NCBI RefSeq assembly: GCF_902703175.1
Contig: NZ_CACRYJ010000071.1
Location: forward strand, 172,403 to 236,402
Source: Occultella aeris
GTDB taxonomy: Bacteria > Actinomycetota > Actinomycetes > Actinomycetales > Beutenbergiaceae
Direction of reading: 5' to 3'
Length of the DNA stretch: 64,000 nucleotides
The notes under the pieces are model-generated. The model searched no databases and was not told where the DNA came from. It saw nothing but the letters and a program-made list of their open reading frames with translations. Position 1 is the first letter of the stretch, and the number at the start of each line of letters is the position of its first letter. Positions 17,071 through 25,272 of the stretch are shown piece after piece. Both the position numbers and the translations under genes were made by a program.

Positions 17071-18483
17071 TCACGAGTCCGAGGCGCCCGCGAAGCACTC
17101 CTGCCCCGCCTCGCAGGCGACGTCCTCCGCTCGAGGCACGGACGCCTCGTCACCATCGGACGCAGTCTCCTCCTCGGCTGCCTCGGTGACGTCCAGGGGG
17201 TTCGCCAACTCGTCCCGCGGCAGCCGGGCCAGCAGGATCGCAGCCACCGCGAAGAGGGCCGGTAGCACCCCGGCGGCGATGAACGTGGCGCGCAGCCCGA
17301 TCAGGTCCGCGACCGGACCCGCCAGCGCCATCGAGACCGGCATGAGTGAGATCGAGACGAAGAAGTCGAGGCTCGAGACCCGTCCGAGGAGGTGCGGCGG
17401 CACCCGGCGCTGCAGCAGCGTGCCCCAGATCACCATCGGGGCCGAGAAGAGCGCACCGAGCACCGTCGCGGCCGCGATGATCTGCCAGACGGCGGTCGCG
17501 TAGGCCATCGCGACGAACGGCAGGCTGCCGAAGCCCCAGAGCAGGATCATCACCGTGAGGTAGCGGCGAGGCAGCCGTCGTGACGCCATCACCAGCGAGC
17601 CGAGCGCACCGCCGATGCCGAAGCCGGCAAGCACGAGGGCGTGATCACCGGCGCCGCCGCCCAGCCGGTCCTTGATCAGGAACGGGATCAGGACCTCCAA
17701 CGGGCCCATCATCACCAGGATCATGAGGGAGGCGAAGAGGAGCGTGGCGAGCAGCCATGGCGTCACCAGGAAGTAGCGGAAGCCCTCGGCGATGTCGGTG
17801 AACATGGTCCGGATCGGGTGGACACGGGCAACGTCGGAGGCTTCGGCAGGCTGCCGGCGCACCGGCGTCAGTGGCACCGTGCCGAGCGCGACGAGCCCGA
17901 TGAGACCGCTCAGGGCGGCCAGTGCCATCGCCGCGCCCGGTGACGCGACCCCGATCACCACGCCCGCCAGCGCGGGACCCGCCGCCTGCTGCAGCGATGG
18001 GCGGAGCATGCCCTCGAACCCGTTCACGGCGAGGAGCTCCTCCGGCGGCACCAGGGCGGGTAGCCACGCGGAGTAGGCCGGGTAGTAGAAAGCCATCGCG
18101 GCCCCGCCGAGGAAGGCGATCACCGCCAGGTGCCACAGCTGGGTCTGCCCGCTGATGCCGAGGAACGCCGCGGTGGCGAACAGGGTCACGTGGGCCGCCT
18201 CGACGCCGAGCAGGATGATCTTCTGTGGCACCCGGTCCGCGACCACCCCGGCGGCCAGGGCCGGCACGATCGTCCCGATCGCCGCGCACATGGTGACCAG
18301 GGACAGGTCCCGGGCGCCGCCGTCGATCCGGATGACTTCCCAGACCATCGCGACCATCCAAAGACCGCTCATGATGAGCGAGAAGAAGAGCGCCAGGCCG
18401 AGCCGCCGGTACGCGGAGTGCCGGAACGGGCTCAACGCACGGGGCAGTCGTCGGCCGGTGGTGACGGATGGTGACTGCGACAT
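17071..18483 (-). CDS. MFS transporter, 12 transmembrane helices
   Basis: A 470-residue major facilitator. The N-terminus (ALSPFRHSAYRRLGLALFFSLI) leads into about 12 hydrophobic spans, with a central loop near GTVPLTPVRRQPAEASD and the A-motif-like LGGGAGDHALVLAGFGIGG. It resembles the enterobactin-exporter/tetracycline branch (MFS_3, EntS-like). The last 40 residues form an acidic cytoplasmic tail (TEAAEEETASDGDEASVPRAED) that is unusual. Substrate unknown, probably an efflux pump. Upstream 18484-18667 contains an 18-bp palindrome and no gene. Confidence 0.85.
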   Translation of the reverse strand: MSQSPSVTTGRRLPRALSPFRHSAYRRLGLALFFSLIMSGLWMVAMVWEVIRIDGGARDLSLVTMCAAIGTIVPALAAGVVADRVPQKIILLGVEAAHVTLFATAAFLGISGQTQLWHLAVIAFLGGAAMAFYYPAYSAWLPALVPPEELLAVNGFEGMLRPSLQQAAGPALAGVVIGVASPGAAMALAALSGLIGLVALGTVPLTPVRRQPAEASDVARVHPIRTMFTDIAEGFRYFLVTPWLLATLLFASLMILVMMGPLEVLIPFLIKDRLGGGAGDHALVLAGFGIGGALGSLVMASRRLPRRYLTVMILLWGFGSLPFVAMAYATAVWQIIAAATVLGALFSAPMVIWGTLLQRRVPPHLLGRVSSLDFFVSISLMPVSMALAGPVADLIGLRATFIAAGVLPALFAVAAILLARLPRDELANPLDVTEAAEEETASDGDEASVPRAEDVACEAGQECFAGASDS

Positions 18484-18649
18484 CTCGGAGATCTCTCTGA
18501 CTCGGTGAGCGGGATTGACGTACCTGGGTCCGCGGGGCCCGTACCTGCCGATGTGGTGAACTCGACAGCACTACAGACCCGCGGGACCCATCGAACTCAT
18601 CGGCGGCCATCGAAGACCCGACGAATCTTGCTCACCTCAGAGCCTGACG

Positions 18650-18667
18650 CCTCAACCGTGGTTGAGG
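18650..18667 (-). terminator. Short hairpin immediately after the DUF2695 stop
   Basis: CCTCAACCGTGGTTGAGG has two perfect 8-bp arms around a 2-nt centre and begins directly next to the stop codon of the upstream DUF2695 gene (TGA read from 18670-18668). It may be an intrinsic terminator, but there is no T-run, and its TCAACC/GGTTGA arms also resemble the regulator boxes at 29603 and 31714, so it could be a regulatory site for the MFS gene. Confidence 0.35.
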
Positions 18668-19096
18668 TCAAGCAATCTGCCGGCGCCGCTGCCAGATCCG
18701 GCACCGGACGCCCGCCCCCGATGCTCCCGGCATGCCAGCGGGACCACCGCTCTCCGGACACCCGCGATCGGGATCGGGCCAGGCGGGGCGACCCGTCGGC
18801 GCCTCGGCCACGGGCTCCCAGCACGACCAGAACAGGTCGCAGTCGCACCCCGGCACCGACCGGGCATCATGGTGCCCCGACGGCCCGCCGTCGGTCCACA
18901 TGACCTCCGCGCCGGGCGGTGCGGCGGCCCCGGCCTCCACGGCCCACCTGCGGCCCCACCGCGACGTCCCGTCGCAGTCGAACGTCGTGAGCATCCGCTG
19001 CACGTAACACAGCGCGCACTCCCCCGGCCGCACTGCCGTCAACTCCTGCGCCAACCGGGCGAGCTCGCCCTCCAACTGCTCCATGTGTGCCGTCAT
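18668..19096 (-). CDS. DUF2695-like hypothetical protein
   Basis: A 142-residue cysteine-rich protein. The N-terminus is a short helix (MEQLEGELARLAQELTAV), followed by GECALCYVQRMLTTFDCDG, TSRWGRRWAVEAG and a later CDCDLFWSCW. The CxxC and CDC arrangement resembles DUF2695, small cytoplasmic proteins with unknown function, possibly metal-binding. The last 30 residues are Gly/Pro/Arg-rich and poorly defined. Single gene. Confidence 0.6.
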   Translation of the reverse strand: MTAHMEQLEGELARLAQELTAVRPGECALCYVQRMLTTFDCDGTSRWGRRWAVEAGAAAPPGAEVMWTDGGPSGHHDARSVPGCDCDLFWSCWEPVAEAPTGRPAWPDPDRGCPESGGPAGMPGASGAGVRCRIWQRRRQIA

Positions 19097-19174
19097 CGGC
19101 CCTCCCGAACGTTGTGATACCGATGTTCGAGAGCGTGTCAGGTACCTATGACATCCGTGCCTTCGGCCGGGATG

Positions 19175-19795
19175 TCACTCGAACGGGCTGGGGTCGCCGG
19201 CGCCGTAACGGGCGATCTCGGCGTAACCCTCGGAAAGGTCCACCACGGTGGTGGGTACCTCGCCGCACTCCCCTGAGTCGATCACCGCGTCGAGCACATG
19301 GTCGAGCTCGTCCTTGATCTGCCAGCCGTCGGTCATCGGCTCGTCCTGCCCGGGCAGCAGCAGCGTGGAGGACAGTAGCGGCTCGCCCAGCTCGGCGAGC
19401 AGTGCCTGCGCCACCGGGTGGTCCGGGATCCGAACGCCCACTGTCTTCTTCTTCGGGTGAAGGAGGCGCCGCGGCACCTCCTTCGTGGCCGGCAGGATGA
19501 AGGTGTAGCTCCCCGGAGTGCTCGCCTTCACGGCCCGGAACACCGCGTTGTCGACGTGCACGAACTGCCCCAGCTGGGCGAAGTCCGCGCACATCAACGT
19601 GAAGTGGTGCTTGTCGTCCAGGCGCCGGAGCGCGACGATGCGGTCCTTCGCAGCCTGGTTCCCCAGGGCGGCGCCGAGCGCGTAGCAGGAGTCCGTCGGA
19701 TAGGCGATGAGGCCGCCCTCACGCACGATCTCGGCGGCCTGCCGGATAAGCCGGGACTGGGGGTTGACCGGGTGGACGTCGAGGTACTTGGCCAT
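19175..19795 (-). CDS. L-threonylcarbamoyladenylate synthase (Sua5/YrdC/YwlC)
   Basis: A 206-residue YrdC-domain protein that uses threonine, bicarbonate and ATP to make threonylcarbamoyl-AMP for t6A37 on ANN-decoding tRNAs. The pattern is complete: GGLIAYPTDSCYALGAALG, HHFTLMCADFAQLGQFV, GSYTFILPATKEVPRRL, VGVRIPDHPVAQALLAELG, PTTVVDLSEG. It lacks a Sua5 C-terminal domain, so it is the short YrdC form. It lies only 23 bp after the aldolase gene on the same strand and could be co-transcribed, but its function is general. Confidence 0.9.
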   Translation of the reverse strand: MAKYLDVHPVNPQSRLIRQAAEIVREGGLIAYPTDSCYALGAALGNQAAKDRIVALRRLDDKHHFTLMCADFAQLGQFVHVDNAVFRAVKASTPGSYTFILPATKEVPRRLLHPKKKTVGVRIPDHPVAQALLAELGEPLLSSTLLLPGQDEPMTDGWQIKDELDHVLDAVIDSGECGEVPTTVVDLSEGYAEIARYGAGDPSPFE

Positions 19796-19818
19796 CCAGA
19801 GAGCCTAGTCGGGACCGA

Positions 19819-20682
19819 TCAGAGGCGCACCGGCGCCGGGGCCGGTGCCGGTGCCGCGTACCACTCGAGCAGCCGGGTCACCTCGGCAGCCATGGCGTCG
19901 TTGCCGGCCTGGAACCACTTGCGGGTGTCCACGACCTCCATGTTCTCGATCAGGTAGTCCCGCACGCTGGTGGTGAAGATCTTGTTCAGGTGAGTGGCCA
20001 CGTTGATCTTGGTCATGCCGGCCGCGATCGCGTCCCGCATGCCCTCGTCGCTCACGCCGGACGAGCCGTGCAGCACCAGCGGCACGGCCACGCGAGCCGC
20101 GATCGCCCCGATCAGATCGAGGTCGAGCTGGGCGCCGCGGGTGGTCATCGCGTGCGAGGACCCGACGGCGACGGCGAGCAGGTCCACCCCGGTCGCCGCC
20201 ACGAACTCCGCGGCCGCGTCGGGGTCGGTGCGTGCGGACGGGTCGTGGACGCCGTTCTTGCCGCCGACCTCACCCAGCTCCGCCTCCACGGATACCCCAC
20301 GGGCGTGCGCGTGCTCCACGACCGCGCGGGTGGTGGCCCGGTTCAGGTCGTCCGGCAGCTTCGACCCGTCATACATCACCGAGGTGAACCCGAGGTTGAT
20401 CGCGTCCTGGACGAGCGCCACGTCCTCCGCGTGATCGAGGTGCACGACAACCGGCACGTCCGCGGCCCGGGCCACCGCGAGCACGCCGGCCCCGATCGGC
20501 GCGAGCGCACCGTGGTACTTCACCGCGTTCTGGCTGATCTGGAGGACGATCGGCCGGCCTGCGCCCGTAGCGGCCTCCACAAAGGCTTCGGCGTGGTCCA
20601 GATGCACGACATTGAACGCTCCAAGTCCTGAGCGTTCGACGCGGCACAGATCTGCAACGCTGACCAGATCAACGAGTGGCAT
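19819..20682 (-). CDS. Class II fructose/tagatose-bisphosphate aldolase
   Basis: A 287-residue zinc-dependent aldolase that cleaves a ketose bisphosphate into dihydroxyacetone phosphate and glyceraldehyde 3-phosphate. Asp83-His84 of HLDHAEDV supply the catalytic Asp and a zinc ligand; further signatures are EAELGEVGGKNG and VPLVLHGSSGVSDEGM with the second zinc-ligand His. Length and sequence fit the GatY/AgaY/KbaY (tagatose-bisphosphate) or the short FbaA branch. It overlaps the preceding kinase gene by 14 bp, so the two are translationally coupled. Confidence 0.85.
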   Translation of the reverse strand: MPLVDLVSVADLCRVERSGLGAFNVVHLDHAEAFVEAATGAGRPIVLQISQNAVKYHGALAPIGAGVLAVARAADVPVVVHLDHAEDVALVQDAINLGFTSVMYDGSKLPDDLNRATTRAVVEHAHARGVSVEAELGEVGGKNGVHDPSARTDPDAAAEFVAATGVDLLAVAVGSSHAMTTRGAQLDLDLIGAIAARVAVPLVLHGSSGVSDEGMRDAIAAGMTKINVATHLNKIFTTSVRDYLIENMEVVDTRKWFQAGNDAMAAEVTRLLEWYAAPAPAPAPVRL

Positions 20683-21625
20683 GGCTTTCCTTCACTTCGG
20701 TCCGAGCAAGCAAGCGCTGATAGGTGGAAACGTCGAAATCACCGGCCACCGGGGCGACGACGGCCGCCCCCGAGAGCGCGACGACGTCGTGCAGTCTACG
20801 GGCGACGAGACCGGCCTCGTCGCCGGTGCCCGGGAGACCGGTGTCCAGGGCCCGGGCGATCGCGGCGACGGCCGCGTCCCCGGCGCCCGTCGGATTTCCC
20901 GTCAGAACCTCGGGGGCCGCCGCGGTCCAGGTCCGCCGCGCCTGCCCGGCCCCGCTGACGGCGACGACGCCGTCCTCGCCGAGCGAGACCACCACAAGGC
21001 CGGCGCCGCGGTCCAGCAGTGCGCCGGCGGCGGCGTGCACGTCAGTGATCTGGGTCGCGGCCCGCAGCTCCTCGGCGTTGGGCTTGAGCACGTGCGCGCC
21101 GGCCGCGGCGGCCGCGAGCAACGTCGGTCCCGAGGTGTCGACCACGACCCGGACGTCCTGCTCGACGGCGTCCCGCACCAGAGTGGGAACGGCCTCCGGT
21201 GGGGTGCCGGGCGGGGTCGAGCCGCTGATCACGAGCACGTCCCCCGGGCTCAGCAGCGTGAGGGCAACGTCGGCCAGAGCCCGCCAGTCGGCGGCGGAGA
21301 CCTCAGGTCCCGGCTCGTTCAGCACGGTCGCGCCGGCGTCGTCCACGACCGTCACCGTGGTCCTGGTCAGTCCCTCGACCGGCAGGAACTCCTGCCGGAT
21401 CCCGGCGCGAGCGAGCAGGTCACTGATCACTGCGCCGGTGCTCCCGCCGAGGAAGCCGAGGCAGACCGGGTCCTCCCCTAGGGCGTGCAGCACGCGCGCG
21501 ACGTTGATGCCCTTGCCACCGGCGGACCGGGCCACGACGCCGACGCGATGGCTCTCGCCGGGCCGCAGCGCCGAGGTGCGGTAGGTGACGTCGAGCGCAG
21601 GGTTGGCAGTGACGGTCAGGATCAT
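20669..21625 (-). CDS. 1-phosphofructokinase / tagatose-6-phosphate kinase family
   Basis: A 318-residue PfkB-type sugar-phosphate kinase of the FruK/LacC branch, starting MILTVTANPALDVTY; an upstream in-frame start at 21700 is not used. The N-terminal SAGGKGINVARVLHALG and the C-terminal GNPTGAGDAAVAAIARAL carry the family signatures, with the Asp of GAGD as the catalytic base. In this operon, with a bisphosphate aldolase, the product is probably tagatose or fructose 1,6-bisphosphate. The start overlaps the ROK kinase stop by 4 bp. Confidence 0.85.
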   Translation of the reverse strand: MILTVTANPALDVTYRTSALRPGESHRVGVVARSAGGKGINVARVLHALGEDPVCLGFLGGSTGAVISDLLARAGIRQEFLPVEGLTRTTVTVVDDAGATVLNEPGPEVSAADWRALADVALTLLSPGDVLVISGSTPPGTPPEAVPTLVRDAVEQDVRVVVDTSGPTLLAAAAAGAHVLKPNAEELRAATQITDVHAAAGALLDRGAGLVVVSLGEDGVVAVSGAGQARRTWTAAAPEVLTGNPTGAGDAAVAAIARALDTGLPGTGDEAGLVARRLHDVVALSGAAVVAPVAGDFDVSTYQRLLARTEVKESHATR

Positions 21626-22509
21626 GATCCCACTCCCTCCCCGGCCCCCGTCGTCGAGAGGCCCATGGCGAGTGCCCCTGCCCCGAGACACCCTGCCCAA
21701 GGTCCGAGCGTAGCCGCAAACACCTCGGGCGCGGGACGCTCACCGAGTCTTCTGGCCATCGAGTTGCGCAACGGGCCGAGGACCGCCTCGCCGCCGCCGG
21801 CCAGGCCGCCGCCGATGACGACCCGGACCGACCCCAGCAGCGCGATGGAGTCGGCCAGCGCCAGACCCAGCGCCTCCATGCCCTCGGCGATCACAGCGGC
21901 CGCATCGGCATCGCCAGCCACGGCTGCCTCGACCACCTCGTCCGCTCCGGTCACCGCCGCCCCGGTGCGCGCCGCGTACCGCCTCGCGATCGCGGACGCG
22001 GAGGCGACGGCCTCCAACACGACCGGAGCTCCGCCGTCGGGGTCGGAGACGGTCAGCATGCCGATCTCACCGGCCCACCCGGTGCCGCGGACGCGGCCGT
22101 CGAGCACCAGCGCGGCCGCGATGCCGGTGCCGACGGGCACGAAGAGAAGGTCCCCGCCGGCACCCCAGACGGATGCCGCCAGGGCGCCGGCCCGCACATC
22201 GTGGCCGAAGGCCACCTCGCGGCCGAGCGTGGCCACGAGCAGGTCTCGCAGTGGGACATCGCGCCAGCCCAGGTTCACCGAGAGGACCGCCGTGCCGCTC
22301 GCCTCGTCGACGATGCCTGGCACGACCACGCCGACGGCGTCGCCCGGCTGGGCGAGGTCACGCACCTGGGCGGCGATCACCTCGACCATCGTGGCGACGT
22401 CGCGGGGGGTCGGCACCCGCCGTGGGTGGCTGAGCGTTCCGGTGGCGTCGACCCGACCGACCTTGATGGTGGTCCCGCCGACGTCCACTCCGACGGCATG
22501 CGAGGGCAT
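21622..22509 (-). CDS. ROK family sugar kinase, zinc site absent
   Basis: A 295-residue ROK-family protein. It starts AVGVDVGGTTIKVG (phosphate-binding DxGGT), has the VVVPGIVDEASGTAV region and FGHDVRAGALAASVWGAG. The position normally holding the CxCGxxGCxE zinc motif reads GEIGMLTVSDPDGGAPVVLE, with no cysteine, so it lacks the structural zinc of typical NagC/glucokinase ROK proteins. There is no N-terminal DNA-binding HTH, so it is a kinase, not a regulator. It probably phosphorylates the amino sugar or hexose processed by its neighbours. Two bp separate it from the SIS gene. Confidence 0.8.
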   Translation of the reverse strand: MPSHAVGVDVGGTTIKVGRVDATGTLSHPRRVPTPRDVATMVEVIAAQVRDLAQPGDAVGVVVPGIVDEASGTAVLSVNLGWRDVPLRDLLVATLGREVAFGHDVRAGALAASVWGAGGDLLFVPVGTGIAAALVLDGRVRGTGWAGEIGMLTVSDPDGGAPVVLEAVASASAIARRYAARTGAAVTGADEVVEAAVAGDADAAAVIAEGMEALGLALADSIALLGSVRVVIGGGLAGGGEAVLGPLRNSMARRLGERPAPEVFAATLGPWAGCLGAGALAMGLSTTGAGEGVGS

Positions 22510-22511
22510 GC

Positions 22512-23402
22512 TCAGTGGTCGCCGGGGTCGAGGATCACCGAACGGGTCAGGTTGCGGGGTGTGTCCGCGTCGAGACCACGAGCCTCGGCGCGGGCGACCG
22601 CGAGCCGGTGCAGCAGGACCAGGTGCGCGAGCGGGTCGAGGTCGCTGGCGACGAGGGTGGCACCGGTGGCGGTGACATCGTCGGCCAGGCCGGCCGGGGT
22701 CGGTCCGAAGACCCAGACCAGCCGCCCGGGCTGAGCGATCGAGATCGGGCCGTGCCGGTACTCCATGGCCGGGTAGGACTCGGTCCAGAACTGGCTCGAC
22801 TCACGCATCTTCAGCGCGGCCTCGTGGGCGAGCCCGATGGTCCAGCCGGTGCCGAGGAACGTGATCTGGTCCGCGTCGACCCAGGCCTGCGGGAGGTCGT
22901 GGGTGAGGGCGGCCTCCGCGGCCTCGGGCAGCGTGTCGAGTGCGCCGGCACCGACGACGCTCGCCCGCAGCAGCAGCAGCGCGGTCGTGGCGAAGCGCGT
23001 CTGCACCACCGACTCCTCGTCGGCGAAGTCGAGCACGATCTCGTGGTCGGCACTGGCCGCAGCAGGTCCACCGGCCACCGCGGTGATGAGGACCGACGGT
23101 GCGGCGGAGCCGGCGAGCAGGTCGATGATCTCGGTCGTGGTGCCGGACCGTGAGATCGTCACGATCCGGTCATAGGGCCGTCCGGCCGGAAACTCGGTGG
23201 CGGTGAAGGCATCGGTCTCGCCCTGGCCGGCCTGCTCGCGCAGCGCGGCGTAGGACTGTGCCATGAACCACGACGTCCCGCAGCCGATCACAGCGACCCG
23301 CTCCCCTGCACCTGGCAGGCCCCGGAGGCCGGAGGCGTGCAGCGCCAGTGCCTCGCGCCAGGTGCCGGGCTGGGATGCGACCTCGATCGCGGTGCGGTTC
23401 AT
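22512..23402 (-). CDS. SIS-domain sugar isomerase/deaminase (AgaS/GlmS-like)
   Basis: A 296-residue double-SIS protein with AVIGCGTSWFMAQSYAALRE, TISRSGTTTEIIDLLA and later ITFLGTGWTIGLAHEAALKM, then ESYPAMEYRHGPISIA, the usual active-site block of GlmS/AgaS-type isomerases and deaminases. There is no glutaminase domain, so ammonia is not made from glutamine; it more probably deaminates/isomerises an amino-sugar phosphate. First gene of the cassette; a GGAGAGGACC ribosome-binding region precedes ATG 23402. Confidence 0.8.
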   Translation of the reverse strand: MNRTAIEVASQPGTWREALALHASGLRGLPGAGERVAVIGCGTSWFMAQSYAALREQAGQGETDAFTATEFPAGRPYDRIVTISRSGTTTEIIDLLAGSAAPSVLITAVAGGPAAASADHEIVLDFADEESVVQTRFATTALLLLRASVVGAGALDTLPEAAEAALTHDLPQAWVDADQITFLGTGWTIGLAHEAALKMRESSQFWTESYPAMEYRHGPISIAQPGRLVWVFGPTPAGLADDVTATGATLVASDLDPLAHLVLLHRLAVARAEARGLDADTPRNLTRSVILDPGDH

Positions 23403-23443
23403 GTGTGGTCCTCTCCTCGAAACTCCAATGACGTAATGTGACG

Positions 23444-23449
23444 ACTATA
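23444..23449 (-). promoter_or_regulatory. Candidate -10 element of the sugar cassette promoter
   Basis: On the minus strand TATAGT (23449 down to 23444) lies 42 bp before the SIS ATG, well placed as a -10 hexamer. No convincing -35 hexamer is seen; the expected region overlaps the palindromes at 23455-23484, so repression by occlusion is likely. Confidence 0.4.
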
Positions 23450-23454
23450 CGGGC

Positions 23455-23464
23455 TGATCGATCA
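23455..23464. promoter_or_regulatory. Candidate DeoR operator half 1
   Basis: TGATCGATCA is a perfect 10-bp palindrome in the 147-bp divergent region between the SIS operon and the deoR gene, just upstream of the putative -10. It pairs with a second palindrome 6 bp away and is a likely DeoR-family operator. Confidence 0.45.
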
Positions 23465-23470
23465 CGAATC

Positions 23471-23484
23471 ATCAGCGAGCTGAT
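23471..23484. promoter_or_regulatory. Candidate DeoR operator half 2
   Basis: ATCAGC-GA-GCTGAT is a 14-bp inverted repeat with perfect 6-bp arms, 6 bp from the TGATCGATCA site and sharing its ATCA/TGAT ends. Both fall between the divergent SIS and deoR starts. Confidence 0.45.
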
Positions 23485-23549
23485 CTGTTCGGCTCAGGTA
23501 CCGAGCGGGCATGCTCGGCGCCGTGGGTCGAACTGACGGAAGGACGCGC

Positions 23550-24332
23550 ATGGACCGACACCAACGGCTCGGGTTGCTGCTCGAGCTGGTCGTTGCGCGC
23601 GAACACGTCCGCATCGAAGACATCACCCGTGAGCTGGACGTCTCGCCCGCGACGGCCCGGCGCGATCTCGACGCGCTGGCCCAGCAACAACTGATCACCC
23701 GGACCCGGGGTGGCGCCGCAGTCGCTCCGGGATCAGCCGACCTGCCGCTGCGCTACCGCGCCGCGCGGCAGGGCGACCAGAAGGAACGGATCGCCCGGGC
23801 AGCGGCGGAACTCGTGGTCGCCGGTCAGGTCGTCGGGCTCAACGGCGGTACGACGACCACGGAGGTGGCCCGTGAGATCGCCGTGCAGCCGGGTCTGCAG
23901 GGCGGACCCAGCAAGCCCCTTGTCATCGTGACGAACGCCGTCAACATCGCCAACGAACTGGCCGTCCGTTCGAACCTGCGCGTGGTGGTCACCGGGGGCG
24001 TGGTGCGCCCGCACAGCTACGAACTGACCGGACCGCTGGCCGGACTGCTCCTCGGGCAGGTGAGTCTCGACCTGCTCTTCCTCGGGGTGGATGCGCTGGA
24101 CCCCCAGGGCGGTGCCAGCGCGACGGACGAGGGCGAGGCGAGTACGAACGCCGCCCTCGCCGACCGGGCCGAACGGGTCCTGGTCGTGGCCGACTCGACG
24201 AAGCTCGGGCGGAGCGCATTCGCTCGGATCCTGCCGACGAACGCGGTGCACACCCTCATCACCGACACCGACGCGGACCCCGGACTGGTTGCCGCGTTCG
24301 AGGGGGCCGGCGTCAAGGTCATCCTGTGTTGA
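23550..24332 (+). CDS. DeoR/GlpR-family transcriptional regulator
   Basis: A 260-residue regulator starting at ATG 23550 after a GGAAGGACGCGC leader. The N-terminal HTH covers about residues 8-55 (VRIEDITRELDVSPATARRD). The C-terminal sugar-phosphate sensor shows GQVVGLNGGTTTTEVAREI, VVTGGVVRPHSYELTGP, LLFLGVDALD and VLVVADSTKLGRSAFARI. DeoR proteins usually repress and are released by a phosphorylated sugar. It is divergent from the four-gene sugar cassette, which it probably controls together with itself. Confidence 0.9.
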   Translation: MDRHQRLGLLLELVVAREHVRIEDITRELDVSPATARRDLDALAQQQLITRTRGGAAVAPGSADLPLRYRAARQGDQKERIARAAAELVVAGQVVGLNGGTTTTEVAREIAVQPGLQGGPSKPLVIVTNAVNIANELAVRSNLRVVVTGGVVRPHSYELTGPLAGLLLGQVSLDLLFLGVDALDPQGGASATDEGEASTNAALADRAERVLVVADSTKLGRSAFARILPTNAVHTLITDTDADPGLVAAFEGAGVKVILC

Positions 24333-24334
24333 TC

Positions 24335-24365
24335 GACAGGCGCCGCGAGCCGGCGCGGCCCTGTC
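24335..24365 (+). terminator. Intrinsic terminator after deoR
   Basis: GACAGGCGCCGCG and CGCGGCCCTGTC form a stem with one bulged C around the loop AGCCGG, immediately after the deoR stop, followed by TCCTCACTC. It is a plausible terminator; the T-run is poor, as usual in high-GC actinobacteria. Confidence 0.55.
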
Positions 24366-24450
24366 TCCTCACTCGGCCGGTCGGGGCAACAGCCTCGGTG
24401 CCGGGTAAAGCACTTGTCGGCCGAGCGGCATCGTCGGCAGGCTGGCCCGC

Positions 24451-25230
24451 ATGACCACCGCCGCACCGCCGCCGTCCTTCGAAGCGCTCCTCGCCGAGGG
24501 CGAGTCCGTCGACGTCTCCGGGTGGGACTTCTCCTGGTTCACCGGTCGGGCCACCGAGGAGCGCCCGCCGTGGGCGTATGCCCGGCTGCTCTCGGAGCGG
24601 ATGGCGCGCGCGCACGCCGCCCTGGATCTGCAGACCGGCGGCGGCGAGGTGCTCGCCACCATCGCGAGCCCGCCACCGGTGCTGAGAGCGACGGAGTCGT
24701 GGGCGCCGAACCTGCCGATCGCGCGCCGCGTGCTCGCCCCGCTCGGGGCGGACGTGCTCGAAGCGCCCGACGGCGGGCCACTCCCCTTCGCCGACGCCTC
24801 CTTCGACCTGGTCACGGCGCGGCTCCCGGTGGTCACGCCCTGGCCCGAGATCGGCCGGGTGCTCGCCCCCGGTGGCACGTTCCTGGCGCAGGAGGTCGGG
24901 CCGGGCTCGAACATCGAGATGTCGCGGGCGATGCTCGGTGAACACCTGCAGCCCAACGGCCGGTTCCCGGCCGATGCCGTCGCAGCCGCCGAAGCGGCCG
25001 GCCTGGTCGTCGTCGATCTCCGAGAGGCGTCGCTGACCATGGAGTTCTTCGATGTGGCAGCCGTGGTCGTGTTCCTGCGCAAGGTCATCTGGACCGTTCC
25101 GGACTTCAGTGTCGGGCGGTTCCGGCCGCAACTGCGCGCCGTCCACGACCGGATCCGGGCGACCGGCTCCTTCGTCTGCCACCCGACCCGGTTCCTGATC
25201 GAGGCACGCAAACCCGAACGGACCGACTGA
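24451..25230 (+). CDS. Class I SAM-dependent methyltransferase, divergent
   Basis: A 259-residue methyltransferase-like protein. The fold is visible as LDLQTGGGEVLATIA (a variant motif I in which GGGE replaces GCGxG), WAPNLPIARRVLAPLGADVL, ADASFDLVTARLPVV and IGRVLAPGGTFLAQEVGPG. The C-terminal part (MEFFDVAAVVVFLRKVIWT, FVCHPTRFLIEARKP) is typical of a small actinobacterial group. Substrate unknown. The gene is convergent with pyc. Confidence 0.8.
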   Translation: MTTAAPPPSFEALLAEGESVDVSGWDFSWFTGRATEERPPWAYARLLSERMARAHAALDLQTGGGEVLATIASPPPVLRATESWAPNLPIARRVLAPLGADVLEAPDGGPLPFADASFDLVTARLPVVTPWPEIGRVLAPGGTFLAQEVGPGSNIEMSRAMLGEHLQPNGRFPADAVAAAEAAGLVVVDLREASLTMEFFDVAAVVVFLRKVIWTVPDFSVGRFRPQLRAVHDRIRATGSFVCHPTRFLIEARKPERTD

Positions 25231-25272
25231 GCGGCGAGGAGCGCGTCAGGTGCCGACGGCCGCCAGAGGGAC

